The position numbers and the translations under genes are program-made. Shown here one piece after another: positions 55,350 to 64,000 of a DNA stretch of 64,000 nucleotides. This DNA comes from Madurella fahalii. Taxonomy: Eukaryota; Ascomycota; Sordariomycetes; Sordariales. The stretch lies in contig CM056874.1 in the NCBI GenBank assembly GCA_029876055.1, positions 930,001 to 994,000 of the forward strand, written 5' to 3'. Within the stretch, counting starts at the first letter, position 1, and every line of letters starts with the position of its first letter. The notes below the pieces were generated by a model. It was given only the letters and a program-made list of their open reading frames with translations, made no database searches and was not told the DNA's origin.

Positions 55350-57771
55350 CTACAACATACCCCCGGGGCCTAAAATAAAATCTCCCAGTAGTACTTCCTC
55401 CGAGAACTCCCAAAACTCCAACTTCTCGACATTCTCCCCCCCACTCTCACATGGTTTGATATCCAAGAAGCAACTTGAACAAATCCCACAGCCCGCATCC
55501 TCATCACCCAGATCCTTTTCTGCATCTGTTTCCATGAGCTCGCTCTGCCGCTTGTTCCCTAGTAATACAAGCTCCCTCATTGGTGTACTCTCGCCGGTTG
55601 ACTTTGCCATTGACAAACGTCTCACAGGCAAGCTACTCCATGTCGTTGCGCTCTCCGCCATCGATATCCGCTGAGATTGCCCGAAGGTACTGGTCGAGTA
55701 ACGGAATGATGAAGATGGCGAGGCGTCACAGCTCTCGGCTGAGGGCCAAACACTCAACCGGTTACTTGGATCCGCGCCGGGGAGGATGGGACGTGGGTTT
55801 GATCTCTCGTTTATGCTGGCCAGGGAGGAGGGGCGTGTGCTGTTTGTTGAAACGGATGGTCTTCTCGACCTGGGGCGTGGAGCTGGGGGTGGTGGGTTGT
55901 CCGCTTGAGGCTGGGAAGGCTCGGTGGCGTGGGCTCGGGCTTTGGTGAAAGACGTCGAGAGAAACTCTCTGAAGAGGTTTTCAAGGGTGCTTCCGAGGAT
56001 GTGACGGAGTTGAGAAGCGTTTTGCTTTGAGGAGGTGGGGAGGAGAGCCTTGAGCGTGGAGTGGAGTTGGGTTCGGAATGAGGGGAGGGCGGTTTGGACT
56101 TCGTGGTTTACTTCGTGGAGTTCAACTACGGGCTCAAAGTCTGGACAGGGCCGGTTAGCAGGGCTCAACTTTTGTAACGATTCCTGGGGCTGAAGGTTAC
56201 CTGGTTCGGGGACATTCTCGTCGTGTGGAAACAGTGTTTGCCATAGGCTAACCCAGTCGAAGTGGTCTTTTCTGTTACGAAGCCTATTGCTCACGGAGAA
56301 AGGAACAAATTCGTTTGCGAGATCTGGAAGAGGGCCAGGTCTGGTGCTGCACATATCTACAGGGTCGACCGTGATGTGGGCGTTCCACTCTTCAAACGTG
56401 ACAAAACCAACGTGACACCGTGGACACTTGTAGGCGAATTCTTGATGTTGATGATACTTGAGAATATGCCTTCTGAATGACGTTAGTAACAGCCGTGATA
56501 GAAGACTACGTATGGACTTACTTCAACTCCGATATGCTCTTGAATGGGGCCTTTGCACAATACTCCCACTCGCGACAGTTGAATCGATAAGGATTGCGCT
56601 TCCGAAATGGGCAGGGGTATGACTCCATCTTGGTCCTCTTCGGATTGTTGCTGTCCCTTTGTGTGATTGGGTCACCCATATCCTCACTTCTATCTCGGCG
56701 ACTATGCAGGTCGTCGTTATCCTCCTTGCGATTCCCCAGGGTACGTTTTCTCCTGTTGGACGATGATTTATTTTCAGACCCAGAGAAAGGAGAACCATAT
56801 GACCCTGGCATTTGAGAGTCCCCAGCTGCGGTCTTCATGTGGGTCATCAAACCCATACCCTGGATCGAGCGGACAGAAAGCGAGATATCATCCAGGCAGA
56901 TGCGGACTGCCTCGACGATGTCTTTGGGGGGCTCCGAGCGACCTAGAGGGAGGCCGAAGTGTTGTTCAAGGATGCACTTCGCCATGATTGAGACGGGAGC
57001 TTCCTTAGGGATATCCTCGGCGTCGGGATCGGATTCAATGGGTTGCAAGCTCTCTTCCAGTACATTGGGACTACCGTCTTCAATGATATGTGCGGGAGAT
57101 GAGTGGACGGTGGTTCCGATCTCGATGCTGTCGAGTCCTGGATGACGGTCCTCTCGGCGGTATGCACGCAGGTCTTCATCGTCATCTTCAGCCACAGGTT
57201 CAAATCTCAGTGGTACGCCGAAGTCCAGCGGCTGTAAGAGATCCTTTTGCCAGGCCGAGAGGTCTTCAGACCCAACTTTTCGCCGGCGAGGGAGCCGAGA
57301 TATGTGGAGACTGTCCACATTGCGACGATGTTGGCCAGTAGGGACCGGATGAAGGGAAGTTTTGTTCATCAAGATGGTCAGCGTGTCTACATCATGGACG
57401 GGAGGTCCCACACCGAGCGACGACTCTCTGCTGTGCGAGAAGGTAAGAGCCGTCCCGGGAGGCGAAGTCTGAACTGTCGATTGGAGGCTGCGCGGTGAAA
57501 GGAGTCCATCTGAACAAGTACTGGGTGCTGTACTGTGCGATAGGACTGGGCTGGCACACCTTGGGTCCACTGAGCGTAGGCACGAGTCGGCAAGGAAAAG
57601 GTGAGACGGGGGTGAAGATTTACGCGTCTTGTCGAGAGGTTTTGTTGCGACATGATCCGGAACGGATGCCTGCATACTCGTATGTCGTGCATTGGTGACC
57701 GGCATTTTTGCGGGGACGTTGGAGGCTAGCCAAGATGACCGGACCAGCCGAGCATCAGCTGTGAAGCCCAT
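55350..57771 (-). CDS. C2H2-like zinc-finger protein, copy 2
   Basis: Exons 57771-56522, 56472-56201 and 56140-55350 encode about 770 residues. Intron 1 has GTAAGT, a perfect TTACTAACG branch and TTCAG; intron 2 (60 bases) has GTAACC, GCTAACC and TCCAG. The first finger reads YPCPFRKRNPYRFNCREWE, YCAK, then RHILKYHQH. The second is CPRC at 433-436, His449 and Cys458. The following helix, FDWVSLWQTLFPHDENVPEP, closely matches copy 1 (WVSLWKLLFPADVDIPDP). Both introns fall at the same codons and phases as in copy 1. The N-terminal 300 residues are Ser/Pro-rich and acidic in places; the C-terminal third is Ser/Pro/Arg-rich and ends with a CGICSSCFLD cluster. The likely role is nuclear regulation. 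Start uncertain: ATG at 57705 is an alternative. Confidence 0.8.
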
Positions 57772-58410
57772 GAAAAACGAAGGTAATGCTGCGGTAGGGG
57801 GCCGAGCGCCGGTGATGAGAACGAGTGACTGGAACTCTACGAGCCCGGGAAGACGGATGATGCGCAATGCATGTTGAGTGAGTGAGGGCAGCAAAGCTAT
57901 TTCTTGCGTGTGGGCGCGAACGACGGGTCAGTCGAAGTGAGGCTCTGCGATTGCGCGGCGGCAAAGCCCCTGATACACCCCTGTCAGGGGCATTACCTCG
58001 CGCCTCTGATTGGCTTAGATTTCCAATCGCGAGATCCTGCGCGCTTGGTGGGAGGCCTGCGGTGCGCGGCCCAATCTGTGGTGCAGACCGCTGATTGGTT
58101 TAGATTTCGAATTCCGGAATCTGGATTCTGCGGCGCCAGAATCCGGTGCTGGAATCCCGAGCCCCGAGTTCCGGGACACGGAGCGCACAGGCCCACCGGC
58201 TCCGGATGTGGTGACCGGGAGGCCCGGGGCTGCGTCGTATTTCTTAGGAACCCTCGCTCATTTCCCAGAAAACGATGGAAACTCACTATTTAGCGAGCTG
58301 TCAAGGAAACAACATTTCCATTGCATCAAGCCACCATAAATTCAGGAGTCTGTCCTTTTCAGAACCGCCCTCGAATTCACTCTCGACTAGGCGCGAGCCT
58401 TGTGCTATAA
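57772..58410. promoter_or_regulatory. Divergent promoter region with paired ATTGG and AGGGG/CCCCT motifs
   Basis: This lies between copy 2 of the zinc-finger gene (minus) and a small two-exon gene (plus). A 17-base direct repeat, CTGATTGGCTTAGATTT at 58006-58022 and CTGATTGGTTTAGATTT at 58091-58107, carries an inverted CCAAT box in each copy. At 57967-57990 CCCCTGA and TCAGGGG form an inverted repeat with another CCCCTG inside, resembling stress-response elements. Function is inferred from motif and position only. Confidence 0.4.
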
Positions 58411-58701
58411 ATGGACGCGACCAGTAATTTCAACCACCCACCTGCGTAAGTTCATTTCCACTTCGGCGCCCACCGGGTTTAGAACCTCATACTGACGGAC
58501 AATAGCATCTCGGCGCCTGCGTCTTCAATGCTTGACAGATACGTTTACGACAATACTTCAGTTCAAGATCGACTCCTACAATCCGATTACTTGCCGTCTT
58601 CAGACCGGATGACAGGACTACTGGCATCAATTGAAGCGGTTACAAAGTCACTTCCTGATACTGAAATGGTGGATAAATCTCGTAACATCTATAAGATATA
58701 A
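58411..58701 (+). CDS. Small two-exon gene, 76 residues, function unknown
   Basis: Exons 58411-58445 and 58506-58701 join in frame: donor GTAAGT, branch TACTGACG, acceptor AATAG, joined codon Ala (NHPP-A-ISAPASS). The product begins MDATSNFNHPPA and continues MLDRYVYDNTSVQDRLLQSD, YLPSSDRMTGLLASIEAVTK, SLPDTEMVDKSRNIYKI. It looks helical, acidic and coding throughout, and is too short per exon to stand out as a long frame. It could instead be the N-terminus of a longer protein with a further intron. No family recognised. Confidence 0.48.
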
Positions 58702-59341
58702 TAAGCTCGGGTTAAATGTTCTTGCTCTGTTGATTTGATGGGGTATTAGGCGAGGAGTTCAATGGGGAATAACGGCTTTTGGGCACACGTTAGGAGACAC
58801 ATTTGATCGACATAAGATAATTTCCGGACGCATTCACCTTTTCAACTCTCACAGGACAACAAACATCCGTTTAAGCCCACGCAAAGTTTCCATCTCTCAA
58901 GATATGTATCTTATTTTGAAAACACTCCAGCTTAAGGGCCAACCTGCCAACGTAACCGACACTTCCGAGACAAGGGAAAAGGAGAACGACGCATCTTCAA
59001 CACTCCCAAGACAGATCGAAACCCGACACACAAAGTGGAAAAGCAGTTTCACAGGGTCAACAGTTGTTCGTATGTTCAACTGCTAGGGAACACAAAGCTG
59101 TCAGCAGAACTCAACCAGCAAAGCGCCACGCCAAACAACTCACTTCAAGGACGGACGAAAGGTTTCTAGCCACAATCATAGTAGACCTTTCTGACGCTAG
59201 GCAGGCTTCGCCTCGTGATTTTCAATGCTCTCTCCCAGCGTCCCATACCACCAAGCCCTCCATGGCCTTCATAACCGCCACACCGGTTGGCATAGAAATT
59301 TCGTAGCTAATAGGATCGTCACAGTACCTACCCCAAAAGCC
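58702..59341. other. Intergenic
   Basis: An ATG frame at 58904-59086 encodes 60 hydrophilic residues (TLQLKGQPANVTDTSETREK) but lacks further support. Nothing else seen. Confidence 0.3.
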
Positions 59342-59647
59342 TCATTCCCCCACTTGTGCCTGTGGTGTGTCCTGATTGTCCAGCTGAATGGAAGTGCCAA
59401 ACAGCGGTTCCGTCACCTGGCCATTCTGGTGGTGGATGGTGATGGTGGTGCACGGCGTATAGATGCAGGTTTTCCCGCCGGGGCATGCCACGACGTTGCG
59501 GTTCTCGTTGCGGTAATAGCCAATACCCAGGGCGCGGTTGCAAACCGCTCTTGCTGTCTCGGTAAGAGACAAAAGAGAGAGGAGAAGAGAACATGAGGCT
59601 GATTGTCGCGTATTGTGACTTGATTTGCTAGATGACTGCTTCGGCAT
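59342..59647 (-). CDS. Small probable secreted protein
   Basis: From ATG 59647, 101 residues. A short polar start is followed by a hydrophobic stretch (CSLLLSLLSLTETARA) that may act as signal peptide, then a compact domain with four cysteines (AVCNR, VVACPG, KTCIYTPC), rich in aromatic and beta-branched residues (GIGYYRNENRNVVAC, TTITIHHQNGQVTEP). A TATA-like CATAAATACC lies about 35 bases before the start. Codon pattern looks real. No family recognised; a shorter start inside the leader or an upstream exon is possible. Confidence 0.48.
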   Translation of the reverse strand: MPKQSSSKSSHNTRQSASCSLLLSLLSLTETARAVCNRALGIGYYRNENRNVVACPGGKTCIYTPCTTITIHHQNGQVTEPLFGTSIQLDNQDTPQAQVGE

Positions 59648-61384
59648 GATCAAAATATGGGGAAGGTTTGCTGGTATTTATGGTCAGAGCGAGTGGCAGA
59701 TTGCCCTTTGGTCAATTATTTGTCATTCACAGGCCCTGGCTTGGTATGGGGCATACGACTGATCGGTCAGCAATACAAACGGCCAGAGTGGCTTAGATAC
59801 AGTTGCCAAGCTGTAGTTTTATGACGACGCTGAGCTATCCCACCGGTACATCGTGAATACAACCATGCGGGGAGTCGTATTTATGGTACCTTCAGGTCCA
59901 GGTAGTCTGGGTCGCTTGATAGAGATAAAAGGCTCCTATTACATTGCAAGATATCGGCAGTTGAAGGTTAAGAACGTTCCCCAATCACATTAACCGATCG
60001 CGGAACGGATCAGTTGGTTGATATATTAAATGCTGTCCACACCAACCATCTGCTTCACCACACGCACAGTGCCTCGCTGAAACACCCGGAATAATCCCGC
60101 CATGTGGTGTGAAGGTGCTTGGCTTTATGAACACGCTTACTTGATGGCCGATGCGAAGAAGTACGACCTCTTTGGTGTTTCATGGTTGCGCAAGATACCC
60201 AACAATCACGGGTCCTAGGTGCCCAGCGCATCGCCCCCAAAACGTCAAACGAGAACAATATCCTCCAACTGCCACTGTAAGTGCTCAACAGCTGCCAACC
60301 TCACCTACTCTTCCTCCTCTGCGATAGTCATCAACTCAAAAAGGGTTGACTTGCAGAAATTACAAACCTCGAAATGATCCTCTATCAGCATGTACCATGG
60401 ATGGTGTGTAGCAAGCAAATAACTGCCCCGCGGCCTCCCACGGGGCGCGGGCCGGAGGTACATGAACCCTGTCCTTTGTATGGCCGGTTCTTGTGGAAAA
60501 GGCTACTGGTTTGGCTCTGTTCTTCTTTTGCCCTGCAGTCTTGTCCACCCTGACATTCCCTTACGCTCCATTTAGACGATACTGTCCGGTTTCACAGTTG
60601 CCAGAATAGCATCATAAAGCGCTTGTCCCTTTCCATGTTCAGCTCCAGTTGCGACTTGGTTACAGTGGCACCGTCTCAAGAGATACTTATCTCCAGACAT
60701 TTTAGGGTAGGAGCCGAATGTTTCCTAACGACAACACCATCCGAGGTCTCAACTCCTCGGCAACATGCAACTCTTGGTCTTTCTTCAATTGTTTTGTTGA
60801 TGGGGATCTTCTCGCTTCGCTCAAACAGGGTAGGAGGAGAAAAAACCAGCATGGTTTTCATCCATCAGATCCACTATAATTAGATCCACTCCGAGTCTGA
60901 TTTTGGGCGGCCATACAGACAGCCATCGCCCATGCTAGGCTCCCCACGTACTGTATACGTACACTAGAGGCTGTGGATGAGACCCTGGTTTGCCGTACAA
61001 TTCCAACGGTCTGGCGACTCTGTTTTGTGCGACGAATCTGGGCACACGAAGTTTCCTTTTTCGTATCTAGCCCACGTGACGTTGCTCACCTCGGCTCAAG
61101 TCCGGCTCAGGATGGGCTCAGGATTTGCTCAGTCTTGCTCACCCTTAGAACCATTTCCGGGAGACTGCGCCGCAGCATCCACAACCACTTCAATTCTAGC
61201 CGAGCGAGCCCAGAATTGGTCCCATAAATAAAAATGGCTACCTTGGTCCCCGTCTTTAGAAAGCGAAAGGTTCCGCCTTCACTTAGCTTTTGTCTCGACA
61301 CCTCGAACCTACAGCTAACTGCATACACTCTTCTGTTATTCAATACCTTTGAACTCTTCACTACCCTCGACGAAACGCAAAGAT
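59648..61384. other. Intergenic with shared fragment of the 53237 gene
   Basis: About 1.7 kb of mixed sequence. At 60483-60525 it carries a diverged copy of 53307-53349 (coding KNRAKPVAFSTR on the minus strand). At 61200-61384 there is a promoter-like stretch: CATAAATAAAA, then a C/T-rich leader ending GACGAAACGCAAAGAT before the ATG at 61385. No complete gene. Confidence 0.35.
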
Positions 61385-62728
61385 ATGGAGCCCGAATCAA
61401 CAGCGTTCAAATCAGCAGATGCTGTTATTGAGCGGGCGGTAAGGAGAGGCCTTACAGCAGACCGCTCCAAGATCGATCCTTGTGCGGTTCGCAGGAATCT
61501 GAGGCCTAAGAGTAAAAATGTGACGACCTATGTGACCTGAGCCCTAGGGATAGGGTTCCTGACTATGGCTGACACCTGAGAGGCACGTACACACTAAAGG
61601 CGTGCAAACGAAGTGACAAGTGCGGTAGATCACGTAGATCGTAAGCAGTCAAAAGATGCTTCAGTGCAAGTAGTGCAAAGCAGTGTTGTTATCGTTGCTG
61701 AAGGTAACATAAGAAAACTATCTGCAGAGCCGAGCCTGACCGGCGTATATATATCCGTTCTGTTCGTGACCCGAGCCAACGGACGCGAAGATCGCGTCCT
61801 TCTTTTCGGGTCCTTCTCGAGTGGGGTTCGCGCGGCTCTGCCAGGAAAATCCCACTACAAAGCGCCCTTGGCAACGAGGACCGCTTCAGAAGAGGGGGAT
61901 GTCTCAAAAGTCTCAAACACCACTGAATTAGAGTTGGGGAGTCCAGCACCAAAAAATGACAACAACAAAAGGGGTTGAGTGAGCCGAAGGCTCCCCCGAA
62001 GGGTTAGGTGACCAAAGGTTGGATTGACCGAAGGTTGTCTCCACCAGAGGTGGTGAAAGAAGCTATCTACAGGTGGAAAATCTGACAGGACCCTAAATAG
62101 CTGCGCACAGATTACGTGCCGTACCACGCGCGCGAGCACCCCAAATCACCACGTTGTCGTCATCGCCGCCGCCGCCACTTCTCATTAAATCTGAAGTATA
62201 ATCCGGTTGTCTCATCTGGGGCGTTTTCTTTTGCTACCATTCAGATTGCCATTCAGATCGAATCGCCAAGCCGGTGGTCGGTGTTGTTACTCCTTTCAGA
62301 GGTCGGCATCGGTCGCATCCTGATACCCCTACCGTCAGGGAACAAGAAAACAGTCCCCATATTTGAAATAGAGGACCCAAAGAACCCGAAACGAGCAAAG
62401 GAGAGAGACTCAGCAGCCGAATTGACCGCAATGGTAGGCGTTGGCAATGGGCGAGGATTTTGCCGGCTCCGTGTAAGCCTGCCTCCACCCTACCAAAACA
62501 TGGGAATCGGCACGGGAACTTGTTAGGGATGGGAAGATACAGGAGGGGTACCAGAAAGCGTTGGAAGAGTACTACACTCAAGTCTATTCTCCGTAAGTCT
62601 TGCTCAGGGCTAACTCAACAACTTTGTCTGCTCACGTTGTCGGTGCGCTTAAGCTCAAGAAGCTAAGGACGAAATTCGCCGACAAGGAATTTGGAGTGAT
62701 GGACGTGGAGGTGCAGGACATGGCGTGA
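61385..62728 (+). CDS. Candidate small multi-exon gene interrupted by a repeat
   Basis: Suggested exons are 61385-61438 (MEPESTAFKSADAVIERA, then GTAAGG), 62347-62433 (KTVPIFEIEDPKNPKRAK... LTAM, then GTAGGC), 62543-62592 (EGYQKALEEYYTQVYS, then GTAAGT) and 62668-62728 (TKFADKEFGVMDVEVQDMA, stop). All joints keep frame. The last two exons read as clearly coding, and the 5' exon has a promoter-like TATA and leader. The link between the first exon and the rest is speculative because about 900 bases of repeat-like sequence separate them. The product would be about 83 residues, charged, of unknown function. The whole model could instead be two separate fragments. Confidence 0.3.
61519..62080 (+). 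mobile_element. Candidate LTR or LTR-like insertion
   Basis: The stretch begins TGTGACGACC, a start common to fungal Ty3/gypsy LTRs, has a TATA box (GTATATATAT) near 61745, and lies inside what may be the first intron of a small gene. The distal part, 61980-62060, contains repeats of GACCGAAGGTT type. I could not identify the 3' end, a target-site duplication or internal genes, so a solo LTR is only a suggestion. Confidence 0.32.
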
Positions 62729-63190
62729 TTCGGACAACGTTCAAGCTCAAAGTCAGCACATTTCCTGACGGCCAAACCCCCGTATAACCCACCCCATTCA
62801 TCTGACACGGGCTGCCCTCCGCGGCGCAGGATTGCATGGGCCGTTGCCGGGTGCAGTCAGTGGCCCCAGGCATTCTGCGACTTTAACAAGACCACCGGGA
62901 TACGACCTTTATCAAGATTTGAATATCCAATACTTAAGATCTTACGATTTTGTGCTATATAATCTACCTAGGTACGCGGTGATAATGAAGGAGTGTAAAT
63001 GCCATAGCCCGCTAACCCACTATACCTGATGTACGTGACAATAACATTACTTCGCGAAACGAATAAATACGTGTTCCGGGAGACGTCTCTCCCATGCCAA
63101 GCAAAACCAAGACAAAAAATCTAAACGCAAAATCTAACCCCTTACCACCCCAAACTCTCCACCACATTACATATCATAGACCCACCACCC
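62729..63190. other. Intergenic
   Basis: No gene supported. It lies between the candidate small gene and the 3' end of the minus-strand secreted relic. Confidence 0.35.
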
Positions 63191-63600
63191 CTAGTTGCAA
63201 ACAAGCGTAACATGAGTCAAGAAATCCCCAATGCTAAAAGCAGCGGCATCAAGACACAAGTTCTCTACGGCGGCACTAATAACCACATTCCCAAACTCAC
63301 AAGTCAGCGAATTCGAGAAGCAAACCTGACACTCGTAGCCTTGCAGATCAACACCATTCATATCGGCAAACTTGAAATTGGCAACGCCCTAATTATTGAT
63401 AGGGATGCATCCGCCGTCAAATACCCCAAATCTAGGCGTCGAGTCGAGGGCGGTCTCGCATTCGGCGCCGTTCTGGCTGAGGAAGAGGCCGATAGAGGGG
63501 GTCACGTTCTTTTGGCAGGCGCAATGGGGGACCGGGCCGCGGGTGACGCGGGTGATGGGGGCCGGGAGGGTGACTGACGCAGGCGCGCCACGTGTAGCCG
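63191..63600 (-). pseudogene. Cysteine-rich secreted protein relic
   Basis: One minus-strand frame reads from about 63600 to TAG at 63193-63191: VTLPAPITRVTRGPVPHCAC, QKNVTPSIGLFLSQNGAECE, TALDSTPRFGVFDGGCIPIN, N, a TAG at 63391-63389, GVANFKFADMNGVDLQGYEC, QVCFSNSLTCEFGNVVISAA and VENLCLDAAAFSIGDFLTHV, ending TLVCN. Nine or so cysteines are in a spacing typical of small secreted fungal proteins. The internal TAG fits a changed CAG or TGG. No ATG and no full signal peptide are found in frame, so the 5' exon is missing or unseen. Confidence 0.5.
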
Positions 63601-63665
63601 ATAGGATAAATATAGATCTTTTAATTCCGAGGTGGGAAGTGTGAATGCCCTTGTTTTCCGATATT

Positions 63666-63834
63666 GCGTACTATCCCAGGGCATGTACTGGTATACTGCG
63701 GGAGATCCCATCGGTGTTATCCCAAGTTTTGAGCTGGGCTACTATGTACTATCCAATCTGTGCTGGTATATCATGTACCATCCCAAATTCCGAACTGGGG
63801 TATTGCGCACCATCCTAGGGCATGTACTGGTATA
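63666..63834 (+). repeat. Short diverged tandem repeat
   Basis: The unit GCGTACTATCCCAGGGCATG (63666 on) recurs as GCGCACCATCCTAGGGCATG (63805 on); over 30 bases they differ at three sites, all transitions. A more diverged copy starts near 63745. Unit length is roughly 65-75 bases. Confidence 0.6.
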
Positions 63835-63843
63835 TTTTGGGCA

Positions 63844-63923
63844 AAATTCGGGACCGTGGTCCAGGATTCGGGCCATTTTGGCACTGTCGCCTCTTAGCGG
63901 TTTCCATCCGCGGTCCCGAATTT
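63844..63923. repeat. Element bounded by a 13-base perfect inverted repeat
   Basis: AAATTCGGGACCG at 63844-63856 is exactly inverted at 63911-63923 (CGGTCCCGAATTT), enclosing 54 bases. It could be a tiny inverted-repeat element or a hairpin. No clear target-site duplication. Confidence 0.5.
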
Positions 63924-63956
63924 GGGCTACCCTTTAGCATTAATCACATAAATACG

Positions 63957-64000
63957 TGTCACGACCAGAAGCAGGCTACGTTATGGCCTGAGGCAACGAC
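63957..64000 (+). mobile_element. Possible LTR start, cut by the window edge
   Basis: TGTCACGACC begins here, the same form as at 61519 and close to the one at 2466. Only 44 bases are in the window, so identity as an LTR is a guess from the terminus. Confidence 0.3.

Noticed and set aside
57904..58293. 129-codon plus-strand frame in the divergent promoter
   Set aside because: Non-ATG or poor start, spans the promoter motifs and lacks coding character.

Overview
This window is nuclear DNA of a filamentous ascomycete, most likely a sordariomycete. The evidence is: short GT-AG introns (about 50-100 bases) with CTAAC-like branch sites; a con-10 conidiation gene; intron-bearing tRNA-Leu; fungal P450s, GT32 and GT69 glycosyltransferases and a Yvc1-like channel; and many broken genes whose stop codons look like C:G to T:A changes, as left by repeat-induced point mutation (RIP). 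The exact species cannot be told from the sequence.

Layout. 1-9,000: a small secreted cysteine-rich protein (721-1287), a degraded repeat zone, a large conserved-looking gene with in-frame stops (3271-5376, minus) and a CorA-like membrane protein with two TAG codons at probable Trp positions (6865-8337). 9,000-17,100: a truncated nucleoside-phosphorylase gene, con-10 (9818-10194), a cytochrome P450 (11250-12569, minus), a dehydrogenase relic, and a six-exon TRP/Yvc1-like cation channel (14620-17066). 17,100-28,300: repeat-rich accessory DNA with a chromodomain relic of a Ty3/gypsy element, a PD-(D/E)XK-like gene broken by TAG, an F-box relic, a second P450 (23482-25255), a Trp/Cys-rich repeat relic and tRNA-Leu(CAG).

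29,300-51,300 is gene-rich and mostly intact: a 910-residue C2H2-like zinc-finger protein, a small secreted protein, an Och1-like GT32 mannosyltransferase, an acyltransferase-3 membrane protein, a zinc-knuckle protein whose last zinc ligand is made by splicing, a protein-kinase-like protein, a small basic hypothetical protein and a Cap59/CMT1-type GT69 glycosyltransferase. 51,300-64,000 is again accessory: an SRPK-like kinase relic converging on an intact unknown gene, an AT-rich RIP-like island, a second zinc-finger protein that is a paralogue of the first with both introns in the same places, a divergently placed small two-exon gene, a small secreted protein, a candidate LTR inserted near a small multi-exon gene, a cysteine-rich secreted relic, and a probable LTR start at the right edge.

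How the genes fit together. There is no single biosynthetic cluster. The intact genes point to cell-wall and secretory glycosylation (GT32, GT69), vacuolar or cation signalling (Yvc1-like), conidiation (con-10) and regulation (two zinc-finger paralogues). The broken genes include a nucleoside-phosphorylase half-domain, a CorA-like protein, a PD-(D/E)XK-like protein, an F-box protein and an SRPK-like kinase. These families often expand in fungal accessory and incompatibility-type regions. Their shared nonsense signature suggests past RIP or RIP leakage. All starts, splice sites and families are read by eye; no database search was possible.
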